From NCBI RefSeq assembly GCF_025947185.1, contig NZ_CP110001.1, positions 1,984,001-2,048,000 of the forward strand: a stretch of 64,000 nt of DNA, written 5' to 3'. Shown piece by piece: positions 8,463 to 15,902 of the stretch (positions are counted from its first letter, which is position 1; each line of letters starts with the position of its first letter). A model generated the notes under the pieces. That model was not told the origin of the DNA. It did not search any database and was given only the letters and a program-made list of their open reading frames with translations. The position numbers were made by a program, and so were the translations under genes. Source of the stretch: Flavobacterium sp. N2038. GTDB taxonomy: Bacteria; Bacteroidota; Bacteroidia; Flavobacteriales; Flavobacteriaceae.

Positions 8463-9644
8463 TTAAAGAACCTCGTAAATCCCCGCAGAACCTTGTCCAG
8501 TTCCCACACACATACTCACGATTCCGTATTTGTTACCTCTGCGTTTCATTTCGTCGAATAACTGAACAGAAAGTTTAGCTCCTGTACAACCCAGAGGGTG
8601 TCCTAAAGAGATAGCTCCACCGTTTACGTTTACGATTTCTGGATTAATGTTTAACTCACGAGTAACTGCTAAAGCTTGTGAAGCAAAAGCCTCGTTTAAT
8701 TCAATTAACTCGATATCGTTTAATGTTAATCCCGCTTGTTTTAAAGCTTTCGGAATTGCTTTTACAGGACCGATACCCATAATTCTTGGCTCAACACCAG
8801 AAGAAGCAAAGTTTACAAGTCTTGCAATTGGCTCAAGGTTTAATTCTTTTACCATTTCTTCACTCATGATTAAAACAAAAGCAGCACCGTCACTCATTTG
8901 AGAAGAGTTACCTGCAGTTACACTTCCGTCAGCAGCAAAAACTGGTCTTAAACCTGCTAAAGCTTCTTTAGTAGTTCCTGCTCTTGGTCCTTCGTCTTTA
9001 TTTACAACGTATGATTTTGTTTCTTTTTTACCGTTTTCATTAATGAAAGTCTGCTCAACAGTAATCGGAACGATTTGTTTGTCAAATTTTCCTTCTGCCT
9101 GTGCTTTCAAGGCTTTCATGTGAGAGTTGTAAGCAAACTCATCCTGATCTTCTCTAGAGATTTTATATTGGTTAGCAACCGCTTCAGCAGTTAAACCCAT
9201 TCCCCAATAATAATCTTCGTGACCTGCAGCAGCAACTTTATAATCCGGAGTTGGTTTGTAACCTCCCATCGGAATAAAACTCATACTTTCTGCACCACCC
9301 GCAATGATACAATCTGCCATTCCTGATTGGATTTTAGCAGTTGCCATCCCGATAGTTTCTAATCCAGATGCACAATAACGGTTTACTGTAACTCCAGGAA
9401 CGTCTTCTACTTTTAATCCCATTAATGAGATCAAACGTCCAACGTTAAGTCCTTGTTCCGCTTCCGGCATGGCATTTCCTACCATAACGTCATCGATACG
9501 TTTTTTGTCAAAATTAGGCAGTTCGTCCATCATAAACTGAATAGTTTCCGCTGCTAATTCATCAGGTCTTTTAAATCTAAAAACACCTTTTGGAGCTTTT
9601 CCAACTGCTGTTCTATATGCTTTTACTATATATGCTGTTTTCAT
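8463..9644 (-). CDS. fadA: acetyl-CoA C-acyltransferase (3-ketoacyl-CoA thiolase)
   Basis: A 393-residue thiolase for the last step of beta-oxidation, cleaving 3-ketoacyl-CoA with CoA. The nucleophilic Cys is in VNRYCASGLE (Cys91). The catalytic His lies in NGGAISLGHPLGCTG and the second Cys in SMCVGTGQGSAG near the C-terminus. Length is typical for the family. It lies between the FadB-like gene and the acyl-CoA dehydrogenase gene, so a degradative thiolase is more likely than a biosynthetic one. The gap to the FadB-like gene (about 175 bp) is filled with hairpin repeats. Confidence 0.93.
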   Translation of the reverse strand: MKTAYIVKAYRTAVGKAPKGVFRFKRPDELAAETIQFMMDELPNFDKKRIDDVMVGNAMPEAEQGLNVGRLISLMGLKVEDVPGVTVNRYCASGLETIGMATAKIQSGMADCIIAGGAESMSFIPMGGYKPTPDYKVAAAGHEDYYWGMGLTAEAVANQYKISREDQDEFAYNSHMKALKAQAEGKFDKQIVPITVEQTFINENGKKETKSYVVNKDEGPRAGTTKEALAGLRPVFAADGSVTAGNSSQMSDGAAFVLIMSEEMVKELNLEPIARLVNFASSGVEPRIMGIGPVKAIPKALKQAGLTLNDIELIELNEAFASQALAVTRELNINPEIVNVNGGAISLGHPLGCTGAKLSVQLFDEMKRRGNKYGIVSMCVGTGQGSAGIYEVL

Positions 9645-9659
9645 TTGTTTTGTTTTTTA

Positions 9660-9833
9660 AGATTATAGAAAATAGATCATAGAAAATAGACTATTACTTT
9701 GTCCTCAAAATCTATATTCTTTTCTCTTTATTCTATTTTTTAAGAGTATAGAAGATAGAGTATAGAAAATAGACTTTACAAAGTCTTAAATCTATATTCT
9801 ATTCTCTTTCTTCTATTTTCTAATTTCTAAGTG
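9660..9833. repeat. two tandem ATAGAAAATAGA hairpins
   Basis: Two successive copies of the same design: a purine arm of ATAGAAAATAGA units, a short spacer, then the pyrimidine complement of TCTATATTCT type. The first runs about 9660-9740 and the second about 9746-9833. Each would fold into a long AU-rich hairpin within the fad operon mRNA. They match the arms around the four-helix-bundle gene but carry no reading frame. Confidence 0.65.
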
Positions 9834-12210
9834 GTTTTCCTTTAGTTAACATATATTGAATTCTTTCTAAAGTCTTACGCTCAGTACAAAGAGATAAGAA
9901 AGCTTCACGTTCGATATCTAATAAATATTGCTCAGATACTAAAGTCGCTTCAGATAAATCACCACCAGCCATTACGTAAGCCAGTTTGTTAGCGATTTTC
10001 TTGTCGTGCTCAGAAATGTATTTTCCAGCTTCCATTTGATCTGTTCCTACTAAGAACATTCCAAGAGCTTGTTTTCCTAATACTTTCACATCAGTTCTTC
10101 TGATTGGTTGTGTATAACCAGCTTCAGCCATTAACAAAGCATGTTTTTTAGCTTCAGCGATCTGACGATCTTTGTTTACCACAATAACATCTTTCCCGTG
10201 TTGAAGAAGTCCAGTATCAAAAGCTTCATAACCAGAAGTCGAAACTTTAGCCATGGCGATTGTTAAGAAATACTCTTGAAGAACGTTTAATTCCACATCG
10301 TTTTTGCGGAATAAATCTGAAGCTCTTAAAGCCATTTCTTTAGATCCACCACCACCAGGAAGTACACCAACACCAAATTCAACTAATCCCATATAAGTTT
10401 CTGCAGCAGCAACCACTTTATCAGCGTGTAAGCTCATTTCGCATCCACCACCAAAAGTCATTCCGTGAGGCGCAACCACAACTGGAATCGAAGAATAACG
10501 AACGCGCATCATTGTGTCCTGGAACAATTTGATCGCCATGTTCAATTCGTCGTATTCCTGCTCAACTGCCATCATGAAAATCATTCCGATATTAGCTCCA
10601 ACAGAGAAATTCGCTGCTTGGTTACCAATAACTAAACCTTGATATTCTTTTTCAGATAAGTCGATTGCTTTATTGATAGCTTGAAGAACATCGCCGCCAA
10701 TAGTATTCATTTTAGATTGGAATTCTAAGTTCAAAATTCCGTCTCCTAAATCCTGAATGATTGCACCACTATTGCTCCAAACTTTTTTGCTTTCGCGAAT
10801 GTTGTTTAGGATAATGAATGAATCTTGTCCAGGAACTTTTACTTGTGATTTTGTTGGAATATTATAGAAATAAGTCGCTCCTTCTTTTACAGTATAGAAA
10901 CTGTCGCTTCCAGAAACCAGCATTTCAGTAACCCATGCAGCTGGTTCAAGACCTTCAGCTTTCATGATTTCAATTCCTTTGGCAACACCAATGGCATCCC
11001 AGATTTCGAATGGACCATTTTCCCATCCAAAACCAGCTTTCATAGCATCATCAATTTTGTATAATTCGTCTGAGATTTCAGGAATTCTGTTTGACACATA
11101 AGCAAACATTCCAGCGAAACTCTTACGGTAGAATTCTCCCGCTTTGTCTGTTCCTTTTACTAAAACTTTAAAACGATTGATTGGTTTATCGATAGTTTTT
11201 GTTAGTTCAAGCGTAGCAAAATTTGCTTTTTTTGCAGCGCGGTATTCTAATGTATTTAAGTCAAGAGAAAGAATATCTTTATCTACTTTTTTATAAAAAC
11301 CTTGTCCAGTTTTGCTTCCTAGCCAATTGTTTTCCATCATTTTGTTGATGAAATCAGGAAGTTTGAACAATTCGTGTTGTTCGTCGTTCGGGCAGTTTTC
11401 ATAAATACCGTTGGCAACGTGTACCAAAGTATCCAAACCAACAACATCAACCGTACGGAATGTAGCCGATTTTGGACGACCAATTACCGGACCAGTCAAT
11501 TTATCAACTTCTTCAATTGTTAATCCCATTTCTTTTACTAAATGGAATAAACTCTGGATTCCGTAAATACCAATTCTGTTTCCAATAAACGCCGGAGTAT
11601 CTTTAGCAACAACCGAAGTTTTTCCTAAGAATTTAGATCCGTATTCGTTTAAGAAATCCAATACTTCAGTTGAAGTTTTTGGACCAGGAATAATTTCAAA
11701 TAATTTTAAGTAACGCGCAGGGTTAAAAAAGTGTGTTCCGCAGAAGTGTTGTTGGAAATCTTCGCTTCTTCCTTCACTCATAAAGTGAATTGGAATACCA
11801 GAAGTATTAGAAGTAACCAAAGTTCCCGGTTTACGGAATTTTTCGATTTGTTCAAAAACTAATTTCTTAATATCTAAACGTTCAACTACAACCTCGATAA
11901 TCCAGTCAACATTAGCAATTTTTGCCATATCGTCTGTCGTATTTCCAGTTGTGATTCGGTTTGCAAATTTTTGACTGTAAATAGGAGATGGTTTCGATTT
12001 TAATGAATTCGCCAAGTGCTCATTTACCACTCGGTTGCGAACAGCTTTACTTTCAAGAGTTAATCCTTTTTTAGCTTCAGCCTCGGTCAATTCGCGCGGT
12101 ACGATGTCAAGAAGTAAAACTTCAACACCAATATTGGCAAAATGGCAAGCTATTCCTGAACCCATAATTCCGGATCCAATTACAGCAACTTTTTTAATTG
12201 TGCGTTTCAT
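9820..12210 (-). CDS. 3-hydroxyacyl-CoA dehydrogenase / enoyl-CoA hydratase
   Basis: A 796-residue bifunctional beta-oxidation enzyme. The Rossmann NAD-binding motif GSGIMGSGIACHFA opens the protein (about residue 11), followed by the hydroxyacyl-CoA dehydrogenase C-terminal domains (about 200-420). A crotonase domain lies at about 485-700, with the oxyanion-hole segments IGNQAANFSVGANIG and APHGMTFGGGCEMSLHAD. This dehydrogenase-first order is that of FadN-like proteins, opposite to E. coli FadB. It is the second gene of the operon, 56 bp after the MarR gene. Confidence 0.92.
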   Translation of the reverse strand: MKRTIKKVAVIGSGIMGSGIACHFANIGVEVLLLDIVPRELTEAEAKKGLTLESKAVRNRVVNEHLANSLKSKPSPIYSQKFANRITTGNTTDDMAKIANVDWIIEVVVERLDIKKLVFEQIEKFRKPGTLVTSNTSGIPIHFMSEGRSEDFQQHFCGTHFFNPARYLKLFEIIPGPKTSTEVLDFLNEYGSKFLGKTSVVAKDTPAFIGNRIGIYGIQSLFHLVKEMGLTIEEVDKLTGPVIGRPKSATFRTVDVVGLDTLVHVANGIYENCPNDEQHELFKLPDFINKMMENNWLGSKTGQGFYKKVDKDILSLDLNTLEYRAAKKANFATLELTKTIDKPINRFKVLVKGTDKAGEFYRKSFAGMFAYVSNRIPEISDELYKIDDAMKAGFGWENGPFEIWDAIGVAKGIEIMKAEGLEPAAWVTEMLVSGSDSFYTVKEGATYFYNIPTKSQVKVPGQDSFIILNNIRESKKVWSNSGAIIQDLGDGILNLEFQSKMNTIGGDVLQAINKAIDLSEKEYQGLVIGNQAANFSVGANIGMIFMMAVEQEYDELNMAIKLFQDTMMRVRYSSIPVVVAPHGMTFGGGCEMSLHADKVVAAAETYMGLVEFGVGVLPGGGGSKEMALRASDLFRKNDVELNVLQEYFLTIAMAKVSTSGYEAFDTGLLQHGKDVIVVNKDRQIAEAKKHALLMAEAGYTQPIRRTDVKVLGKQALGMFLVGTDQMEAGKYISEHDKKIANKLAYVMAGGDLSEATLVSEQYLLDIEREAFLSLCTERKTLERIQYMLTKGKPLRN

Positions 12211-12266
12211 AATGAGTTAATTTGTTTTTATTGCAGAATCTGAATCATTTCCTGTAGTAGCAAATG

Positions 12267-12725
12267 CTATTCATTTTCTATATTTTCTGTTTGATTAAAT
12301 ATGTTTTTGTCATGAATTAATTCATTAATGATTTCCGAAACTTCAATAAAGTGTTTCAGTTTTTCATCAGAAACATGTTTTCTAACGGTCTCATTAAACT
12401 TCAGGACTGTATTTTTAGATAAATCTCTTTTTTCTTTTCCAAATTCGGTTAGGTATATTAAAACACCACGACCGTCGCTTGGATTTTTTTTGCGAACAAT
12501 CAAACCTTTGTCTTCCATAGATTTTAATGTTCTGGTCAGGCTTGTGGCTTCCATACCCATTCTTGGTCCTAAAGCGGTTGATGGAGTTCCTTCTTCCTTG
12601 TCCATACTTAAAAGAGCAAATCCCGTTGCCATTGTAGCATCGTATTTTGCCGCTTCTTCGTTATACATTCTTGAAACAGCCTGCCATGTAGCTCTCAAAA
12701 TATAATCTATTGTTTTGTCTTTCAT
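12267..12725 (-). CDS. MarR-family transcriptional regulator
   Basis: A 152-residue winged-helix protein. The recognition region MGMEATSLTRTLKSMEDKGLI and the wing RKKNPSDGRGVLIYLTEFG fit MarR. It is the first gene of the fatty-acid degradation operon, so it probably represses the operon and responds to an acyl-CoA or fatty acid. A perfect 12-bp palindrome in its promoter (12764-12775) is a likely operator. The ligand is not known from the sequence. Confidence 0.88.
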   Translation of the reverse strand: MKDKTIDYILRATWQAVSRMYNEEAAKYDATMATGFALLSMDKEEGTPSTALGPRMGMEATSLTRTLKSMEDKGLIVRKKNPSDGRGVLIYLTEFGKEKRDLSKNTVLKFNETVRKHVSDEKLKHFIEVSEIINELIHDKNIFNQTENIENE

Positions 12726-12744
12726 AGGTAACTATATCGATTTC

Positions 12745-12775
12745 AAATATAATCAAAAAATACTATGCATGCATA
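12745..12775 (-). promoter_or_regulatory. promoter and candidate MarR operator of the fad operon
   Basis: On the minus strand TATATTTG, a perfect -7 element, lies about 25 bp before the MarR start. The perfect palindrome TATGCATGCATA (12764-12775) covers the place where the -33 element should be. A regulator bound there would block transcription, as in autorepressing MarR systems. No second copy was noticed elsewhere in the window. Confidence 0.5.
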
Positions 12776-12946
12776 TTAATTTTGAATAAATTTTTGGTTA
12801 ATTAAAAAAGGTCTTTGATTTATAGGGGTTTATGGTTAAATTTTAACTGAAATATACTATTCTTTTTTGAAATTTTAACATTTTTTATGCTTTAAAAATT
12901 GTTTTATCGTTTTAAAAATAGTTTTAATTCTTCTTTTTGTAAAAAA

Positions 12947-13984
12947 TTATGGATTTAATGCAGTATTATTCTCAGATTCGTATTTGTTCAACGCGTTTCT
13001 AATGATTTTATGCATGCGGTTTCTAAGATATTCAGGTTTCAAAACTTCAAGTCCGGCACCAAAGCCCAATAAAAGCCTTTCCATTTCATAATTAGAGATC
13101 AGAAATAAGCTAATTATAATACTTCCGTCTTCGTTTTCTTTAATAAGTCGCTGAGAAGAGTGCAGAGGTTTTGTAATGACATAAGGTGCATTTGCAGCAT
13201 CAACCCAAAGTTCTATACGTCTGGGCTGCAAACCGGAGTTTACGGTTACTCCAATTATGTTCTTATAATAAGAATCTGCATCAAAATCTTCTTCTATATA
13301 AGGAAGACTAAAATCGTAATCAATTGCCATAATTCTGTCCAACGCCAAATTGGTTATAGGCTGTGAGGCTTTTTTCTTTCCGATTAGAAACCAGCGATTA
13401 TTGAATTCCTTTAATATAAAAGGATGAAAATGGAATTTTGTTTCTTCAGTAGATTTAAAAGATTTATACGTAATAATCAGAACCATTTTTTTGATAATCG
13501 CCTGATAAATTTCGTCCAGATAATGAAGTCCTTTTAGTTTCTCATTTTTATCCAGATATATTACGGGTTTGGTATGCGACTTCTCGGCATAGATTTTATC
13601 TTCCAAGCGCTGTAGAATATCTGATACATCATTAAATAAGGAGAAATCCTTAAACTGTTTTAGCATCGAAACGGTTTCGGTCAAAACATTCATATCCGTT
13701 TCCGTTAGCGGAATATCGGTTATCGAAAAATCTTCGTCTTCATATTTATAATACTTTTTATCGTAAACCACGATTGGCGCGTTATACCCCAATTTTTCAC
13801 TTCGCATTAGCTGAATATCCATTTGAATGGTTCGCTTACTGATTGGATTTTGTCGTCCTTCATATTCGAATAAAGCTTCAGAACAGCATTCGATTAAATC
13901 TTCGAGTGTCCATTGCCTGTATTTATTCTGCAGACATTTGTCAATCGTTTTGTAGCGAATTAAGGCGTTTTTATTTTGTGACAT
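12947..13984 (-). CDS. WYL-domain transcriptional regulator
   Basis: A 345-residue regulator. The N-terminal winged helix (about 1-75) includes NPISKRTIQMDIQLMR, and the WYL domain (about 165-250) includes FHFHPFILKEFNNRWFLIG. The C-terminal WCX-like part includes RIELWVDAANAPYV. WYL domains are known to sense nucleic-acid ligands and often control defence or RNA-repair genes. The ATG at 13984 is preferred over a TTG seven codons upstream. It lies downstream of, and on the same strand as, the HD gene. It is the obvious candidate to bind the repeated operator found before the neighbouring genes at 14931, 15380 and 18323. Confidence 0.88.
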   Translation of the reverse strand: MSQNKNALIRYKTIDKCLQNKYRQWTLEDLIECCSEALFEYEGRQNPISKRTIQMDIQLMRSEKLGYNAPIVVYDKKYYKYEDEDFSITDIPLTETDMNVLTETVSMLKQFKDFSLFNDVSDILQRLEDKIYAEKSHTKPVIYLDKNEKLKGLHYLDEIYQAIIKKMVLIITYKSFKSTEETKFHFHPFILKEFNNRWFLIGKKKASQPITNLALDRIMAIDYDFSLPYIEEDFDADSYYKNIIGVTVNSGLQPRRIELWVDAANAPYVITKPLHSSQRLIKENEDGSIIISLFLISNYEMERLLLGFGAGLEVLKPEYLRNRMHKIIRNALNKYESENNTALNP

Positions 13985-14091
13985 TCTTGTGTTGTTTTGC
14001 CACAAAGGCGCGAAGGCACTAAGTTTTTTGTTTTTTATGCCACAGATTATGAGGATTAAAATGATTTAAAAAAATCTGCTTAAATCTGCAA

Positions 14092-14109
14092 TCCCGATAG
14101 CTATCGGGA
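14092..14109. repeat. TCCCGATAGCTATCGGGA palindrome, copy 1
   Basis: A perfect 18-bp palindrome flanked by AAATCTGCAA and GCGTGAAA. The same core recurs at 20115, 21056, 34312 and in degenerate form at 41293. It sits in the gap upstream of the WYL gene, within a larger repeat block (about 14000-14155) of the GCCACAAAGGCGC / TTTGCGAGATT kind. Confidence 0.85.
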
Positions 14110-14202
14110 GCGTGAAAAAAAACTTTGCGCATTAGCGTCTTTGCGAGATTCAAATTTTAGGTATTTTAATTACTTATAATTAGTTCCAGTTTTTGGGTGA
14201 GC

Positions 14203-14235
14203 AAAGCCGACAGGTTTCTAAAACCTGTCGGCTTT
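14203..14235. repeat. CCGACAGGTTT hairpin, copy 1
   Basis: AAAGCCGACAGGTTT and AAACCTGTCGGCTTT pair over 15 bp with a 3-nt loop, 15 bp past the HD gene stop. It may act as that gene's terminator. It belongs to the same family as the copy inside the HD gene (14574-14600) and the copy at 39449. Confidence 0.8.
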
Positions 14236-14249
14236 AATAACGGTGGTAT

Positions 14250-14897
14250 CTACGTCAACAATAAAATTTCCTTTTCAATATTAATTCTCGCTTTCTCTTC
14301 ATACAAACTTCTAAACTCATCGGTCTGAAAAATAAACTCATTCTCCAGAAAATGTTTCAAAGCTTTTGCGCGTCCGGGTTTGTATAGAAAATCAGGATAA
14401 ATACGATATTCTTTTCTAATTTGTTCAAAATAGATTTTATAATCATCCCAATCTTTAGCGAGGATTTTCAAATCAAAATCGATTAACCAATTAATATCTT
14501 CAATAGAATTATGTTGATGTTGCTGTGTGGCGCAAATGGCATCAAAAACTAATTGACGATCAAATTCCGCAAACCCGACAGGTTTTAAAAACCTGTCGGG
14601 TTTAATATCTGTAAAAATAGATACAGCAAACTCAGCACTTTTAAGTTCGTTATCTTTTTTAGAAGCGGAATAAACATAATCGTGATAAAAAATAGAAAAT
14701 AATACTTCATTCGGATTTTGAAGTTGATCATGATACATTTCAAAACTGACAATCATTTCTTTTAAATGCGTGAGATTGTGATAATGCCTTGATTTTTTGG
14801 AATATGCCTTTTCTAAATTCAACCAGTTTTGCTGAACTTCATTTGCTGAAAAGCCAATATTTAAAAGTAAATCAGAATATATTTTCTCTAAATTCAT
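14250..14897 (-). CDS. HD-superfamily metal-dependent phosphohydrolase
   Basis: A 215-residue protein of the predicted HD phosphohydrolase type (COG4339-like). RHYHNLTHL (residues 38-46) and the metal-binding His72-Asp73 pair in FYHDYVYS are followed by His127/His129 in QQHQHN. The substrate is unknown; nucleotides or cyclic-phosphate RNA ends would fit the neighbourhood but this is inference. Codons 100-108 (PDRFLKPVG) are exactly one copy of the 27-bp CCCGACAGGTTTT palindrome that is otherwise intergenic, so a mobile palindrome seems to have been taken into the reading frame. Its promoter overlaps operator A and is divergent from the 14992 gene. Confidence 0.8.
   Translation of the reverse strand: MNLEKIYSDLLLNIGFSANEVQQNWLNLEKAYSKKSRHYHNLTHLKEMIVSFEMYHDQLQNPNEVLFSIFYHDYVYSASKKDNELKSAEFAVSIFTDIKPDRFLKPVGFAEFDRQLVFDAICATQQHQHNSIEDINWLIDFDLKILAKDWDDYKIYFEQIRKEYRIYPDFLYKPGRAKALKHFLENEFIFQTDEFRSLYEEKARINIEKEILLLT
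14574..14600. repeat. CCCGACAGGTTTT palindrome inside a coding region
   Basis: Thirteen-base arms CCCGACAGGTTTT and AAAACCTGTCGGG with one central base, all within the HD gene. Its 27 bp equal nine codons, so the frame is kept. Confidence 0.9.
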
Positions 14898-14910
14898 GTT
14901 GTTTTTTACT

Positions 14911-14941
14911 CAAATTTAAAATTCTTTTTTTACTGCGCAAA
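14911..14941 (-). promoter_or_regulatory. promoter of the HD gene
   Basis: On the minus strand TTTG (14938-14941), a 19-bp spacer and TAAATTTG (14911-14918) form a textbook Bacteroidota promoter, 14 bp upstream of the HD start codon. The -33 TTTG overlaps the left arm of operator A, so a bound regulator would meet the polymerase here. Confidence 0.75.
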
Positions 14942-14970
14942 ATAATTGCGTAGTAGTTCTGAAATCTTTG
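14931..14970 (+). promoter_or_regulatory. operator A with plus-strand promoter element
   Basis: An inverted repeat TACTGCGCAA-AATAA-TTGCGTAGTA (14931-14955), followed by AATCTTTG (14963-14970), a 7/8 match to the -7 element TAnnTTTG, 21 bp before the ATG at 14992. There is no -33 TTTG at the right distance on this strand, as expected of an activator-dependent promoter. Copies B (15380) and C (18323) share both the repeat and the CTTTG box. Confidence 0.7.
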
Positions 14971-14991
14971 CAATGTTAAAACGAAACAGTT

Positions 14992-15375
14992 ATGAGAACT
15001 ATTAAAATTTATTGTAAAGAATGTGAAATTGAATTGACTGATGAGTTAGTAGAATCTAATGCCATATGGGAATACGATTTTGGTATAATGCCCGAAAATC
15101 ATTTCTTTATTCGATCTCAAGAAGCATCTCTCAAAAATTCCATCATTGTTCCTATAGATAATTATAAATTAAAAGATCATCCTGATATGAAAAGATTTCA
15201 GGGATGTTGCGGAAGCTCTGGCTTGGACGGTATGAATAAATTGTGTTTTAATGGTCATGAAGTTGCAACAGAATTTTCGGATTGCTGGACAGATGATTGT
15301 ATAGAATTTAGTAACGATAAAGTGGTTATAAAAGAAAAGATTGGGGATAATATTTTTAAAGAATTAAAATTATAA
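14992..15375 (+). CDS. Cys-rich small protein of the RtcB island
   Basis: A 127-residue protein not recognised as any named family. It opens MRTIKIYCKECEIELTDELVE with a CxxC pair (Cys8, Cys11). It also has CC, then LCFNGHE, and a later CWTDDC pair, so it may bind zinc or resemble a zinc ribbon. It has no signal peptide and no membrane segment, so it is probably cytosolic. Operator A lies directly upstream, and operator B follows 4 bp after the stop. This ties it to the HD, RING/TerD and rtcB genes in one regulon. Confidence 0.6.
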   Translation: MRTIKIYCKECEIELTDELVESNAIWEYDFGIMPENHFFIRSQEASLKNSIIVPIDNYKLKDHPDMKRFQGCCGSSGLDGMNKLCFNGHEVATEFSDCWTDDCIEFSNDKVVIKEKIGDNIFKELKL

Positions 15376-15379
15376 TTCT

Positions 15380-15419
15380 TACTGCGCAAAATTACTGCGC
15401 ACTAGTTTTAAAATCTTTG
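15380..15419 (+). promoter_or_regulatory. operator B and promoter of the non-coding leader
   Basis: TACTGCGCAAAATTACTGCG followed by CACTAG repeats the operator A design, here read equally well as two direct copies of TTACTGCGCA 13 bp apart. AATCTTTG at 15412-15419 is the probable -7 element. A transcript starting near 15426 would include about 475 nt of tRNA-like and repeat sequence before the ORF at 15903. Confidence 0.65.
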
Positions 15420-15469
15420 TTCAGAAATAAAAAACAAACGTTCATATAAATAAAATAAAGAATAAAACA

Positions 15470-15842
15470 GGTCAAGTTTGAGTTACTTCGAAAACTTTCC
15501 AATGTACACACTTACACCATTACCTTTTTATTTAATTATCATGAAGCAGTAGCTCAGCGGTAGAGCAGGTAGTTTTGAAATTATCCTGAAAAGGTCAATC
15601 TAAACTTACTTCGTACACTTCTAATGTCCGTGTCGTGGGTTCGAATCCCATCTGCTTCACAATTAATGGTCAATTAAAACTTACTTCAGAAAATTGGTAT
15701 TCCGGTTCGAGTCCGGCAAGTTTTAGAATCATCATTAATAAAAACGAGGGTCAAAATTAACTTACTTCTTCGCGGTAACCCGCTCCATTTTAGTTCAGTT
15801 AATTCATTGCACTCCAATTTCAGGTCAAGTGTTTCTTACTTC
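15470..15842 (+). repeat. five-copy GGTCAA-N7-TTACTTC motif array
   Basis: Five 20-nt units begin at 15470, 15593, 15668, 15749 and 15823. In each, GGTCAA and TTACTTC are invariant and are separated by exactly 7 variable bases (GTTTGAG, TCTAAAC, TTAAAAC, AATTAAC, GTGTTTC). Spacing between units is 123, 75, 81 and 74 bp, and the DNA between units is unrelated except for tRNA-like pieces. Units are all in the same orientation. Neither a direct-repeat array with unique spacers of fixed length nor a plain palindrome fits. Binding sites on the RNA, or processing sites, are likely roles. Confidence 0.8.
15543..15659 (+). ncRNA. tRNA-like element split by an insertion
   Basis: Acceptor arms GAAGCAG (15543-15549) and CTGCTTC (15652-15658) pair perfectly. 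A D arm GCTC-AGCGGTA-GAGC follows the first and a T arm GTGGG-TTCGAAT-CCCAT precedes the second. Both have the usual tRNA spacing and TTCGAAT loop. Between the arms lie about 68 nt instead of the usual ~22: a hairpin CAGGTAGTT-TTGA-AATTATCCTG (15566-15588), repeat unit 2 (15593-15612) and about 22 more bases. It is too long and its anticodon arm too irregular for a normal tRNA. It could be an intron-bearing tRNA, a tRNA mimic or a decoy. Confidence 0.7.
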
Positions 15843-15902
15843 AAAAATCTTTTAGGTAGAACTCAGAAACGCAATTATCTAAATTTTAAAAAATTAAAAA
15901 AA

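Larger units (their letters stand above)
15426..15902 (+). ncRNA. long structured leader / candidate small-RNA region of the RtcB island
   Basis: No plausible gene occupies this stretch between operator B and the start codon at 15903. It holds five copies of GGTCAA-N7-TTACTTC, one tRNA-like fold (15543-15659) and two further T-arm-like hairpins (15702-15716 and 15772-15783). It may be a leader RNA, a source of processed small RNAs, or both. An adjacent tRNA-mimic RNA recalls the Y RNAs next to Ro and RtcB genes in other bacteria. No Ro protein is present here, so the parallel is inference. Confidence 0.55.

Noticed and set aside
14931..14970. Sigma-54 (-24/-12) promoter as in E. coli rtcBA
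   Set aside because: The GG of the -24 element is absent and no RtcR-type activator is present.
15543..15659. Calling 15543-15659 a normal tRNA gene
   Set aside because: About 68 nt lie between D and T arms and the would-be anticodon arm is irregular, so it is listed as tRNA-like.
15470..15842. Array read as a CRISPR or integron attC array
   Set aside because: Units are 20 nt with variable internal bases and the gaps between them differ (54-103 nt). No cas or integrase gene is nearby.
15807..15902. Upstream start for the RING/TerD gene at 15807
   Set aside because: It would cover array unit 5 and add an unlikely basic N-terminus; the ATG at 15903 fits the MKTREL start.
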